Source: Ignatzschineria sp. (GTDB lineage Bacteria > Pseudomonadota > Gammaproteobacteria > Cardiobacteriales > Wohlfahrtiimonadaceae). From it: a stretch of DNA of 27,739 nt. The DNA lies in NCBI GenBank assembly GCA_030151245.1, contig JASLEF010000049.1, positions 1-27,739 on the forward strand. Direction: 5' to 3'. A program made the position numbers and the translations under genes. The stretch's first letter is position 1. Each line of letters begins with the position of its first letter. Of the stretch, positions 16,046 to 23,938 are shown one piece after another. A model generated the notes under the pieces. It worked only from the letters and a program-made list of their open reading frames with translations. It made no database searches and was not told the DNA's origin.

Positions 16046-16966
16046 TTAAGCCTCTTTCTCTGCATAGAGCAGGTGACGAATATGTCCTGCATGCGTCGTT
16101 AATAGTGCGTTTGCGGTAGCATAGTCAATTGCTAATAATTGCATAACGATCGCACTTTTAACATGCCCTTGACTCTGAGAGAGCAATAAGACAGCCGTAT
16201 CATAATCACAACCGGTAGCATCCATTAACATTCGACGAGAACGTTCAACGAGTTTCTCATTCGTTGAGCGAACATCCACCATTAAATTACTATACACTTT
16301 CCCAAGTTGGATCATCGATCCTGTTGAGAGCATATTGAGAATCATCTTCTGCGCAGACCCTGACTTCATTCTCGTCGAACCTGTAATTACCTCTTCCCCG
16401 ACGATGGCTTCAATCTTTATATCTGCGATCTTGCCAATCTCACTCTCCGCAACACATGCTAGCGCTATTGATTTTGCCCCCAGCGATTTTGCATAACGAA
16501 TACCGCCTAAACAATAAGGCGTTCTACCAGAAGAAGCAATCGCACAGAGAATATCCCTCTCATTAAAATTAATCGCTTGAAGATCTAGCACCACTGAATC
16601 TTCACGATCTTCTGCAGCTTCCACAGGATTTCTTAATGCTCGATCTCCCCCAGCAATAATGCCCATCACCATCTCTTCACCCACACCAAAAGTCGGTAGG
16701 CATTCTGAAGCGTCTAATACGCCTAAGCGTCCCGATGTCCCCGCACCAATATAAATTAAGCGCCCCCCTAATCTGAAAGTAGCCGTAATCTCCTCAATCG
16801 CAACAGCGATCTGTGGTGCAACCCTCTCAATAGCATCTATTACAGCTTGATCTTCTTGATTAATTAAATGGACCATTTCCAATGGTGATAAGGTATCAAT
16901 CTCCATCGTACGAGGATTTCTACGTTCTGTACCAATTTTGTCAAGGCTTACCTTGGGCGCTATCAT
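16046..16966 (-). CDS. murQ: N-acetylmuramic acid 6-phosphate etherase
   Basis: MurQ removes D-lactate from MurNAc-6-phosphate, giving GlcNAc-6-phosphate for re-use. Landmarks are ERRNPRTMEIDTLSPLEM near the N-terminus and the SIS-domain core GGRLIYIGAGTSGRLGVLDA followed by SECLPTFGV. E88 sits where the catalytic glutamate is in E. coli (E83). NPVEAAEDREDS, ASSGRTPYCLGGIRYAKSLG and GSTRMKSGSAQKMILNMLS follow. I prefer the ATG at 16966 (306 residues), with AGAAGAGA a suitable distance upstream, over the GTG two codons earlier at 16972. It is the first gene of a two-gene operon with anmK. No murP, nagZ or MurR-type regulator adjoins, so the pair probably serves internal murein recycling. A minus-strand TATACT at 17006-17011 may be the -10. 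Confidence 0.95.
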   Translation of the reverse strand: MIAPKVSLDKIGTERRNPRTMEIDTLSPLEMVHLINQEDQAVIDAIERVAPQIAVAIEEITATFRLGGRLIYIGAGTSGRLGVLDASECLPTFGVGEEMVMGIIAGGDRALRNPVEAAEDREDSVVLDLQAINFNERDILCAIASSGRTPYCLGGIRYAKSLGAKSIALACVAESEIGKIADIKIEAIVGEEVITGSTRMKSGSAQKMILNMLSTGSMIQLGKVYSNLMVDVRSTNEKLVERSRRMLMDATGCDYDTAVLLLSQSQGHVKSAIVMQLLAIDYATANALLTTHAGHIRHLLYAEKEA

Positions 16967-17051
16967 GATCACAAATCTCTTCTAAAAAATAACTAAATAG
17001 CAAGTAGTATAACGCATATCCCCGCAAGAGAGAGCTTCGATCACGATTTAG

Positions 17052-17090
17052 AAAAAAAGCCCTGACTATTTTCTCAATAGCCAAGGCTTT
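17052..17090 (-). terminator. Terminator of the Opa-like gene
   Basis: An imperfect 15-bp stem (AAAGCC...CTATT / AATAG...GGCTTT) is followed on the minus strand by seven T (17058-17052). It separates the Opa-like gene from murQ. Confidence 0.75.
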
Positions 17091-17145
17091 CATGACTCAT
17101 CACAAAAAGGTATGAAGAATGATTCCTTCCTTACCTCTTTAAGGG

Positions 17146-17886
17146 TTAATAACTCTTCGGAAAAGTATAACGTACACCAATATTTAACTCATTAGAACGA
17201 ACTTTTGAACGAGTATTGACATCATGATGATATTTCTGTCCTAAATCAAAACGTCCTGATGTATCCACTTTTCCATAATCGATGTACCGATAGCTCGCAT
17301 CAATAACAAGATCGTCAGTCACTTGATAAGAGAGCCCCGCCGTTAAGTTCCAAGCAAAGTTATTACTACTTTTAGATAATGACATTGCCTGTCCAGCATA
17401 ATTGACGCTATTGTCTGCTTTAACTCTAGCATACCCCAATCCGGCTCCGACATAAGGCGTCCAATCACTGCCTGTATTAAAGTCGTAGTATAGATTCGCC
17501 ATCACAAATTGGGATTTAATCTCGCTCTTATAGCCAATATTCGCCGGGGGATAGGCGGCGGTATCATTGGAAATAAAATAATTCATATTCCCATCGAGCT
17601 TTGCCTTGCCATTAAAGCCATACTCTATTTCCGTGCGTAATCTATTATCTCCCATGGGAAAAGCTAAACCGTAAGCAACTCGTAGACCTCCCACCGTATC
17701 ACTCTTCTTATGATCAAGTGAATTAATGAGGCTCTCTTTATTACGATAAATGCCCGTTCCCGTTAATTTGTTTTCTAAACGGACAACTGCCCCTTTTCCT
17801 GAAATATATTGCTGAAAATCCTGCGCCATCACGGTCGTACTTCCTGCCACTATTGAAATCGCTACAGCTAATAATCTTCGCTTCAT
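17146..17886 (-). CDS. Opacity/OmpA-type outer membrane beta-barrel protein
   Basis: The 246-residue precursor starts at 17886 behind a strong AGGAGGT; an in-frame ATG at 17925 is ignored for that reason. A Sec signal peptide (MKRRLLAVAISIVAGSTTVMA, cleavage before QDFQQY) is followed by an eight-strand-type barrel. Characteristic stretches are GGLRVAYGLAFPMGDNRLRT, FVMANLYYDFNTGSDWTPYV followed by GAGLGYARVKAD, LTAGLSYQVTDDLVIDASYR, and a final strand LNIGVRYTF. This is the Opacity/OMP_b-brl layout. The last residues are PKSY after the terminal Phe. Members serve as adhesins or structural porins; no specific role can be given. A TATAAT on the minus strand at 17970-17975 may be the -10, with a poor -35. 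Monocistronic. Confidence 0.8.
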   Translation of the reverse strand: MKRRLLAVAISIVAGSTTVMAQDFQQYISGKGAVVRLENKLTGTGIYRNKESLINSLDHKKSDTVGGLRVAYGLAFPMGDNRLRTEIEYGFNGKAKLDGNMNYFISNDTAAYPPANIGYKSEIKSQFVMANLYYDFNTGSDWTPYVGAGLGYARVKADNSVNYAGQAMSLSKSSNNFAWNLTAGLSYQVTDDLVIDASYRYIDYGKVDTSGRFDLGQKYHHDVNTRSKVRSNELNIGVRYTFPKSY

Positions 17887-18360
17887 ACCTACCTCCTGAT
17901 TTACGGTGATATCCTTCATCATCATCCATTTTTAAATTAGAGACTATTGTTTTATCTCTTAGATTATTGATTATAGCCCGAAACAAGCCCTAAGATAAAT
18001 CGAATTGAAAATTTAATCACTCAAAAATACCCAATTCTAAAAAATATGAAAGATTTTATATATAAAAACCGATTTAAAAAGAACTATGGCTGAAAGGAAG
18101 TTTTACAAGATCTTATCATTTATCGGTCAGAAGTAATCACCGATATTCTTAAAGAGAATCCTCCTAAAAGGCTCTCTTAGTACTACTCCTACAAGCCCTA
18201 ACTGTAGGCATAAAAAAAACTCAACCCTTACGATTTCAAGAGTTGAGTTTTTGTTATCTCTTCCGATCATCGATTATTCTCGCGCTATCTAGCCTCAAAG
18301 ATTCATCAAGTGGCTGCTGAGATCACAAGAACCATACGGTCTCAAAATATGAGATCAATA
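17887..18360. other. 474-bp intergenic region between prfC and the Opa-like gene
   Basis: It holds the Opa-like leader with its Shine-Dalgarno, a candidate -10 (17970-17975) and the prfC terminator (18212-18252). A 16-codon ORF at 18086-18136 has no clear ribosome site and I do not call it. Nothing else is supported. Confidence 0.55.
18212..18252 (-). terminator. Rho-independent terminator of prfC
   Basis: 11-bp perfect arms (AAAAACTCAAC / GTTGAGTTTTT) with a 16-base loop. On the minus strand the stem is followed by a run of eight T, about 110 bp past the prfC stop. Confidence 0.8.
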
Positions 18361-19950
18361 TTAACCATGAATTTCACGGAAGGCATCAAATGAGATATCA
18401 GGATAACGTTCTTGCGCTAAGTGGAGATTAACTCGAGTTGGTGCAATATAAACATATTCACCATGATGATCTATCGCGAGGTTATCTTCTGCTTTACGTT
18501 TAAATTCTTCAAATTTCTTCGGATCTTTAGAGTGAACCCAACGTGCAGTGGAAACATCAACATGTTCAAAAATACAATCAACATTATATTCGAGCTTTAG
18601 TCGATGTGCGACCACATCAAATTGAAGAATCCCTACCGCACCAATAATCAGATCATTATTACGAAGAGGTTTAAAAAGTTGCGTGGCGCCTTCCTCACAA
18701 AGCTGCTCAAGTCCTCGTTCAAGATGTTTCATCTTCAAAGGATCCCGAAGGCGCGCGCGGCGGAATAATTCCGGAGCAAAATCAGGAATTCCCTTAAAGC
18801 TGATCTCTTCCCCTTCTGAGAAAGTATCCCCAATACGAATCGTCCCATGATTATAGATCCCAATAATATCCCCGGCATATGCTTCTTCTAAGTGCCCACG
18901 ATCTGATGCCATAAAGGTTAATGCTTCTGGAATACGAATATTTTTACCAATTCGAACGTGACGAGCATTCATTCCCGGTGTATATTTTCCGGAACAGACG
19001 CGCATAAACGCAATTCGATCTCGATGGCGCGGATCCATATTTGCTTGAATCTTGAAAACAAATCCTGTTAACGGTTCTTCATCTGCCATCACATCTCGTG
19101 TCAAGGTTGCTTGCTTTTTCGGTGCAGGAGCAATCTCCACAAAACCATCTAGCATCTCTTGAACACCAAAGTTCGTAATCGCCGAACCGAAATAAACAGG
19201 CGTTAATCGTCCCGCTAAATACTCTTCAAGGTCAAATTCATGACTGGCGACTTTCACCAGCTCGACCTCTTCTCTAAACGCATTCGCACGATCTTCACCT
19301 AACACCTCGTCGAGCTCTTTACTCTCTAAGCCGTGAACTACTCGTCCTTTGCTTCTTGTTCCACGCTCTGTGGCATCATAAAGATGAATGTAATCTTCTA
19401 GGATATGATAGACGCCCTTTAAGTCACGCCCCATCCCTATCGGCCAGGTCACAGGTGAACAGTTGATCTTCAAAACATCTTCTACTTCATCCAACAGATC
19501 AATCGGCTCTTTCCCATCACGGTCAAGCTTATTAATAAAAGTGATGATCGGTGTATCGCGAAGGCGACAAACATTCATGAGCTTAATCGTCTGCTCTTCA
19601 ACCCCGTTTGCACAGTCAATCATCATTAATGCAGAGTCTACAGCCGTTAATGTACGATAAGTATCTTCCGAGAAGTCTTGGTGACCGGGAGTATCAAGCA
19701 AGTTGATCATACAATCACGATAAGGAAACTGCATCACAGAAGAGGTGACAGAAATCCCTCGCTGCTGTTCAAGTTCCATCCAGTCAGAAGTTGCATGTCT
19801 TGCAGCTTTACGTCCCTTTACTGAACCGGCAAGATTGATCGCACCTCCAAATAAAAGGAGCTTTTCAGTCATTGTTGTTTTACCGGCATCCGGGTGGGCA
19901 ATAATGGCAAAGGTTCTACGTCTTGCAACTTCTTTCGTTAATTTACTCAT
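18361..19950 (-). CDS. prfC: Peptide chain release factor 3
   Basis: RF3 is a ribosome-associated GTPase that removes RF1/RF2 after peptide release. At 529 residues it equals the E. coli protein. The G domain shows G1 AHPDAGKTT (18-26), a G2-region RGISVTSSVM, G3 DTPGH (86-90) and G4 NKLD (140-143). The RF3-specific N-terminus (EVARRRTFAI), FVFKIQANMDPRHRDRIAFM and the C-terminal AVGILQFDVVAHRLKLEYNV follow. Start at the ATG after an A-rich leader with no clear Shine-Dalgarno; the following MSKLTKEVARRRTFAIIAHP is as expected. It diverges from the stress-protein gene. Confidence 0.98.
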   Translation of the reverse strand: MSKLTKEVARRRTFAIIAHPDAGKTTMTEKLLLFGGAINLAGSVKGRKAARHATSDWMELEQQRGISVTSSVMQFPYRDCMINLLDTPGHQDFSEDTYRTLTAVDSALMMIDCANGVEEQTIKLMNVCRLRDTPIITFINKLDRDGKEPIDLLDEVEDVLKINCSPVTWPIGMGRDLKGVYHILEDYIHLYDATERGTRSKGRVVHGLESKELDEVLGEDRANAFREEVELVKVASHEFDLEEYLAGRLTPVYFGSAITNFGVQEMLDGFVEIAPAPKKQATLTRDVMADEEPLTGFVFKIQANMDPRHRDRIAFMRVCSGKYTPGMNARHVRIGKNIRIPEALTFMASDRGHLEEAYAGDIIGIYNHGTIRIGDTFSEGEEISFKGIPDFAPELFRRARLRDPLKMKHLERGLEQLCEEGATQLFKPLRNNDLIIGAVGILQFDVVAHRLKLEYNVDCIFEHVDVSTARWVHSKDPKKFEEFKRKAEDNLAIDHHGEYVYIAPTRVNLHLAQERYPDISFDAFREIHG

Positions 19951-20133
19951 GATTGTAATTTTTTTAATAGGTTACTCAAAAACAGGTGCTCGTATTGTAC
20001 ACTTTTTTTTAGCCTAGGTCGCATTTTCGGCGGATTAGAATTGCCAAACCGACGATCTCTTGTTATAAGAAAAGGAGGTTAATTTATTAATACTACCGCA
20101 TATTACATTCATGCCATTATTGGAGATCTCAAA

Positions 20134-20577
20134 ATGTCCGAAACAGAATATCAACATATTATTGTCGCCGTTGACCAATCCCAGGATTCAGAAAAAGTCG
20201 GTAGACAAGCCCTCCTTGTCGCAAAACGTAATCATGCAAAAATCACGCTCCTTAATATCCTTGAGGGCATTAGTATTAGTGCTGGCTACGAATTAATGCC
20301 GATTATTCCTCAAGTTTCAGATAGTGAAATTATCGCAGAAGCCAAAAAATCAATGCGTGATCTCTCAATGAAACTCGGTATCCCTGATGCCGATACAATG
20401 GTCATTTCAGCATTATCAACTAAAGAGGGGATCTTAAGAGCCGCAGAGGAACTTAAAGCAGATCTCTTAGTGATTGGCTCACACACCCGCTCAGGACTAG
20501 GTGTACTTTTAGGCTCAACATCTGGCTCCATCATTAATGATTCCCCATGCGATATCTTAACAGTAAAAGTTTCGTAA
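20134..20577 (+). CDS. Universal stress protein, UspA superfamily
   Basis: A single-domain 147-residue Usp protein of the ATP-binding kind. HIIVAVDQSQDSEK at the start provides the first nucleotide-binding aspartate. The C-terminal motif GSHTRSGLGVLLGSTSGSII fits G-2X-G-9X-G(S/T). The protein ends in SPCDILTVKVS, as usual for this family. It is probably a cytoplasmic dimer induced under stress or growth arrest; no partner is suggested by context. TGGAGA at 20121-20126 is the ribosome site. An additional strong AAGGAGG at 20072-20078 in the leader has no start codon at the right distance. Terminator at 20609. Confidence 0.93.
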   Translation: MSETEYQHIIVAVDQSQDSEKVGRQALLVAKRNHAKITLLNILEGISISAGYELMPIIPQVSDSEIIAEAKKSMRDLSMKLGIPDADTMVISALSTKEGILRAAEELKADLLVIGSHTRSGLGVLLGSTSGSIINDSPCDILTVKVS

Positions 20578-20608
20578 CCCCTTCATTGAGGGTCCTTAGA
20601 CAATAATG

Positions 20609-20639
20609 AAAGCGCACATCAACTGAAGTGCGCTTTTTT
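20609..20639 (+). terminator. Rho-independent terminator of the stress-protein gene
   Basis: 9-bp perfect arms (AAAGCGCAC / GTGCGCTTT) with a 10-base loop and a T run to 20639. Confidence 0.85.
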
Positions 20640-20770
20640 CTTAATTCGACCTATCTCCACCCTCGTCACGTTGATCATGATCCTTGACCTCAATATCCTC
20701 CCGACGCCTATATGAGCAGATCAGTGAGGATCATATCCATATAACACTATGAATAAATAGAGCTCTCTCA

Positions 20771-21355
20771 TCAATCTCTCTTCGCTAACAGTTTATAGAC
20801 AGCATGGGTCACTTCATCGGTAAACTCCTCCCAAGAAACATGAGGGTCTTCAAACATCGTATATTGAATTAAAGGCTCTAAAATCAATCCTGTATAGAGG
20901 GATACTTGTGTTAAGATCGAGACTTTTTCAATCTCTCCTTTCTCCATTCCTTCCACGAGTAGATCTTTCATCCAAAAATGAGGTTTAAGCTCATCTTCTA
21001 CTTTTGCCCAGAACTTATATTGCGATAATAATGCAAAATGAACACTATCAGGATCAACATGATAGAGCGCATAAGTATAACGTTGCATCTCCTGCAAACG
21101 GCTAATCGTATCTTTATCCGTCTGTCTCGCAATTCTGGCAATCTCTTTAGTATAGGTCCGTAAAATAATTCTAAAAAGATAGAGCGCCATCTCCTCTTTA
21201 CTCTTAAAGTGTTTATAGAGAGCCGCTTCTGAGGTTCCCGCTTCTTTAGAAATATCTCTCACCGAAACTAGATCATAACCATGGCGTGCAAACAGTGTTA
21301 ATCCCGCTTCTAAATAGCGGCTTTTACTACCTTCTGTTGAAAAATCAAACTTCAT
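20771..21355 (-). CDS. TetR/AcrR-family regulator divergent from aas-lplT
   Basis: The start is set at 21355, with AGGAG seven bases upstream. The in-frame ATG at 21379 would overlap the predicted operator and transcription start. The 194 residues carry a TetR helix-turn-helix at about residues 12-55 (AGLTLFARHGYDLVSVRDIS, then KEAGTSEAALYKHFKSKEEM). A helical ligand domain of unassigned type follows. It diverges from the acyl-ACP synthetase/acyltransferase gene. An extended -10 on the minus strand at 21392-21397 is followed by a GTTAAC-type element over the expected start site. This suggests autorepression and control of aas-lplT, perhaps in response to fatty acids or acyl-CoA; the ligand is a guess. 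Confidence 0.88.
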   Translation of the reverse strand: MKFDFSTEGSKSRYLEAGLTLFARHGYDLVSVRDISKEAGTSEAALYKHFKSKEEMALYLFRIILRTYTKEIARIARQTDKDTISRLQEMQRYTYALYHVDPDSVHFALLSQYKFWAKVEDELKPHFWMKDLLVEGMEKGEIEKVSILTQVSLYTGLILEPLIQYTMFEDPHVSWEEFTDEVTHAVYKLLAKRD

Positions 21356-21371
21356 CGAAAAACTCCTATGA

Positions 21372-21387
21372 GCTAACATTCGTTAAC
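21372..21387. promoter_or_regulatory. Candidate operator O1 (GCTAAC-N4-GTTAAC)
   Basis: A 16-bp element with half-sites GCTAAC and GTTAAC spaced by ATTC. It covers the predicted transcription start of the TetR gene, about 5-7 bases downstream of its -10 at 21392-21397, a classical position for autorepression. Confidence 0.6.
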
Positions 21388-21391
21388 ATCT

Positions 21392-21397
21392 AGTATA
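21392..21397 (-). promoter_or_regulatory. Extended -10 promoter of the TetR gene
   Basis: On the minus strand the sequence reads TGCTATACT, a TGn extended -10 with five of six -10 consensus bases. The -35 region (TTCCCT at 21415-21420) is poor, as is tolerated by extended -10 promoters. Start site expected near 21385. Confidence 0.5.
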
Positions 21398-21467
21398 GCA
21401 ATCATCGCTCTTTCAGGGAATCCCTAGCGCTTAATTCAATTCATATTCAACCAGACAAGCCCAAGAA

Positions 21468-21483
21468 GTTAACGTTTGATTAC
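21468..21483. promoter_or_regulatory. Candidate operator O2 (GTTAAC-N4-GATTAC)
   Basis: A 16-bp element with half-sites GTTAAC and GATTAC spaced by GTTT. It ends 8 bases upstream of the aas -35 hexamer. Same architecture as O1 and O3. Confidence 0.55.
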
Positions 21484-21490
21484 TATTTTC

Positions 21491-21519
21491 TTGACACGAT
21501 AAAGAGAACCGATTAATCT
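21491..21519 (+). promoter_or_regulatory. Predicted sigma-70 promoter of aas
   Basis: A perfect -35 TTGACA (21491-21496) has a 17-base spacer to TAATCT (21514-21519). The -10 is weak (three of six). It lies between O2 and O3, with the start expected near 21526, giving a leader of about 180 bases before the aas ATG. Confidence 0.5.
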
Positions 21520-21528
21520 ACCCTTAAA

Positions 21529-21544
21529 GTTAACTGTTGTTTAC
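21529..21544. promoter_or_regulatory. Candidate operator O3 (GTTAAC-N4-GTTTAC)
   Basis: Half-sites GTTAAC and GTTTAC are spaced by TGTT, just downstream of the predicted aas start site. The element is flanked by TAAAG (21525-21529) and CTTTA (21545-21549), which extend the dyad symmetry. Binding here would block transcription of aas. Confidence 0.6.
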
Positions 21545-21708
21545 CTTTAGATATCGATAAAGAGTTACTTTAAAATAACTGAAGATAGAGCTTAAAATAC
21601 AACTGAATAACTGAATACAATAATACTTAAAACACCTTCTTAGAGATCATTAATATTGTATAAGAAGGTAAAGTTCACTCATAAGACTGACACAATAAAG
21701 GACTATTC

Positions 21709-23835
21709 ATGAAATGGTTTTTACGCAGACTCCTTAACCTCTTCTATAAAATAGATGTTGAGATTGATCCTCAAAGCCGAGATCAACAAGGCATTATTGT
21801 CTGTAATCATCAATCCTTTTTAGATGGACTCCTACTAGGGCTCTATCTCCCACAAAAACCTCTTTTTGTCATTGATCGTCAAATTGCTGCAAAATGGTAC
21901 TTTAAGTTTTTTCTCCGCTTTGTACCTCATGTGACTGTCGATCCCTTTCATCCTATGGCGATGAAAACTATTTTACAAAAAGCCCAAAATGGCGAGAGCA
22001 TCGTTATTTTTCCAGAAGGCCGTATAACGCTGACAGGGAGCTTTATGAAATTTTATGAAGGTGCAGCTTTTATTGCCTATAAAGCAAAACGCCCTTTAAT
22101 TCCCGTCTTTATCGAAGGTGCCGAGCAGACCCACTTTAGCCGTTTGAAGGGCATTAAAAAACAACGTCTCTTTTCTCCTATTCGCATTGTGATGAAAGCC
22201 CCTGTCTATATTGATCTTCCTGAAAAAGGATCTGTCCAAAGCTCTCGTCACTATCTCGCAAAATTTACGCAGGAATGCCTTATGAATACTCGCCTTGATG
22301 TTTTTAGACCCACCTCTCTCTTTGAAAGTATTATTAATGCTCGCCGAGAGTTTGGCAAAGATACCGAATGTATCGAAGATGTTACCCGTAAGCCCTTAAC
22401 CTATCAAAAATTAATCGAAGCCTCTCTTGCTCTTTCTCGTGTATTTTCCCGTCATACAGATGAAAAAGAACGCGTAGGATTACTTCTTCCCAATACTAAT
22501 GCCGCAGCCATTAGCCTCTTAGCGATGAACGCCATTAATCGTACCAGTGCGCTTTTAAACTATAGTGCCGGCATTGAGGGAATGGATGCTGCGATCGTTG
22601 CCGCAGACATCAAAACCATTATTACCTCCAAAAGATTCTTAAGAGAGGGAAAACTCGAGCATTTCCCAGAGCACTTCCCACAAATTCGCTGGATCTACTT
22701 AGAGGAACTTAAAACAGAAATCTCTCTTAAAGATAAACTATGGGTTTTGATGGCCCGAAGAAATCCTCTAAAATACCTTCCTACGGTAAAAGCGGATGAT
22801 GAAGCCGTGATTCTTTTCACTTCTGGTTCAGAAGGTAAGCCTAAAGGAGTTGTTCATACCAACACCTCCATTCTTACAAATGTTGAACAGCTTCACACGG
22901 TGGCAGATTTTACTAAAAAAGATCGCTTTATGGTCGCACTCCCTCTCTTCCATGCTTTTGGCTTAACTGCCGGAATGTTTACTGCTATTTTATCGGGGGC
23001 AAAAGCATTCTTTTATCCCTCGCCACTTCATTATCGTGTGATTCCCGAAATGATCTATGAGCTACAAGCTACCGTATTCTTTGGGACATCAACTTTTTTG
23101 CAAAACTATGCGCGCTATGCCAATCCTGTAGATTTTTCAACGCTTCGCTATGTCGTGGCCGGTGCTGAGAAACTGAGTGATAGCGTAAAACAGACATGGC
23201 AAGAGAAATTTGGGATACGGATCTTAGAAGGCTACGGCGCGACAGAATGTGCTCCTGTTATCTCTATCAATGTACCAATGGATTATAAGGAAAATAGCAT
23301 CGGAAAATTATTACCCGGAATTGAATCAAAACTTGAACCCGTAGAAGGTATTGAAAAAGGGGGGCGCTTAATGATAAAAGGGGGGAATATCATGAAAGGT
23401 TATCTCTTCTACCAAAATCCCGGCGTTCTCGATAATTCAGAGATTGAAAAAAATGATGGCTGGTATGATACGGGTGATATTGTTGCCATCGATGAGGAGG
23501 GTTTCCTCTCTATCGAAGGCCGTGCAAAACGCTTTGCGAAGATTGCCGGAGAGATGGTGGCACTCGAAACTGCTGAAAGAGTCTTTCGTGAAACGTATCC
23601 AGAGCTCCAACACGCTGCCGTTACCCGAGAAGATCAAAGTAAAGGGGAAGCCATCGTCGTATATACCACTTGTCATGAAACTGATCGCCGTACCTTAATC
23701 CAAACCGCCCGTTCATTAGGGATTCCTGAGTTAGCGATCAGCCGAGATGTCCGATATATATCGGAACTCCCCAGATTAGGATCAGGAAAGGTTAATTACC
23801 GCACCTTAACTGAAATGGCTGCAGAAATTGTATAA
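21709..23835 (+). CDS. aas: Bifunctional acyl-[ACP] synthetase / 2-acyl-glycerophosphoethanolamine acyltransferase
   Basis: Aas activates fatty acids onto bound ACP and uses them to re-acylate lysophosphatidylethanolamine at the inner face of the cytoplasmic membrane. The 708 residues (E. coli 719) show both domains. An N-terminal PlsC-like acyltransferase has the HX4D motif at H34-D39 (NHQSFLDG), FPEGRIT at 101-107, and IEGAEQTHFSRLKGIKKQRL. A C-terminal AMP-forming ligase has P-loop TSGSEGKPKG (371-380), EGYGATECAP (507-516), YDTGDI (586-591) and GRAKRFAKIAGEMV (604-617). Similarity to E. coli Aas runs end to end. lplT follows after 103 bp. A divergent TetR gene and three shared repeat elements point to repressor control. 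Confidence 0.96.
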   Translation: MKWFLRRLLNLFYKIDVEIDPQSRDQQGIIVCNHQSFLDGLLLGLYLPQKPLFVIDRQIAAKWYFKFFLRFVPHVTVDPFHPMAMKTILQKAQNGESIVIFPEGRITLTGSFMKFYEGAAFIAYKAKRPLIPVFIEGAEQTHFSRLKGIKKQRLFSPIRIVMKAPVYIDLPEKGSVQSSRHYLAKFTQECLMNTRLDVFRPTSLFESIINARREFGKDTECIEDVTRKPLTYQKLIEASLALSRVFSRHTDEKERVGLLLPNTNAAAISLLAMNAINRTSALLNYSAGIEGMDAAIVAADIKTIITSKRFLREGKLEHFPEHFPQIRWIYLEELKTEISLKDKLWVLMARRNPLKYLPTVKADDEAVILFTSGSEGKPKGVVHTNTSILTNVEQLHTVADFTKKDRFMVALPLFHAFGLTAGMFTAILSGAKAFFYPSPLHYRVIPEMIYELQATVFFGTSTFLQNYARYANPVDFSTLRYVVAGAEKLSDSVKQTWQEKFGIRILEGYGATECAPVISINVPMDYKENSIGKLLPGIESKLEPVEGIEKGGRLMIKGGNIMKGYLFYQNPGVLDNSEIEKNDGWYDTGDIVAIDEEGFLSIEGRAKRFAKIAGEMVALETAERVFRETYPELQHAAVTREDQSKGEAIVVYTTCHETDRRTLIQTARSLGIPELAISRDVRYISELPRLGSGKVNYRTLTEMAAEIV

Positions 23836-23859
23836 TCCTCATCTCTCTCATCATTATAA

Positions 23860-23885
23860 GGTTGCAAGAGGTCACTCATGCAACC
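23860..23885. repeat. Inverted repeat between aas and lplT
   Basis: 7-bp perfect arms GGTTGCA and TGCAACC with a 12-base loop. There is no T-tract after it, so it is more likely an mRNA hairpin adjusting relative expression or stability than a terminator. Confidence 0.45.
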
Positions 23886-23938
23886 CCTATAGCTCCATCG
23901 CTCACTGATAGAAAAGGGACATCCCCAAAGGCTTCCTT

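Larger units (their letters stand above)
21356..21708. other. Divergent regulatory region between the tetR-type gene and aas
   Basis: It holds three GTTAAC-N4-GTTAAC-type elements, a minus-strand extended -10 and a plus-strand TTGACA promoter, each listed separately. There is also a loose 5-bp inverted repeat at 21562-21579 (AGTTA/TAACT). No small gene is visible. Confidence 0.6.

Noticed and set aside
16045..16092. 16-residue N-terminal extension of AnmK
   Set aside because: It would overlap the murQ coding end and has no family counterpart; the ATG at 16044 sits one base after the murQ stop with AGAGG upstream.
18086..18136. 16-codon ORF between prfC and the Opa-like gene
   Set aside because: Upstream sequence is only A-rich without a proper Shine-Dalgarno, and there is no recognisable product; most likely chance.
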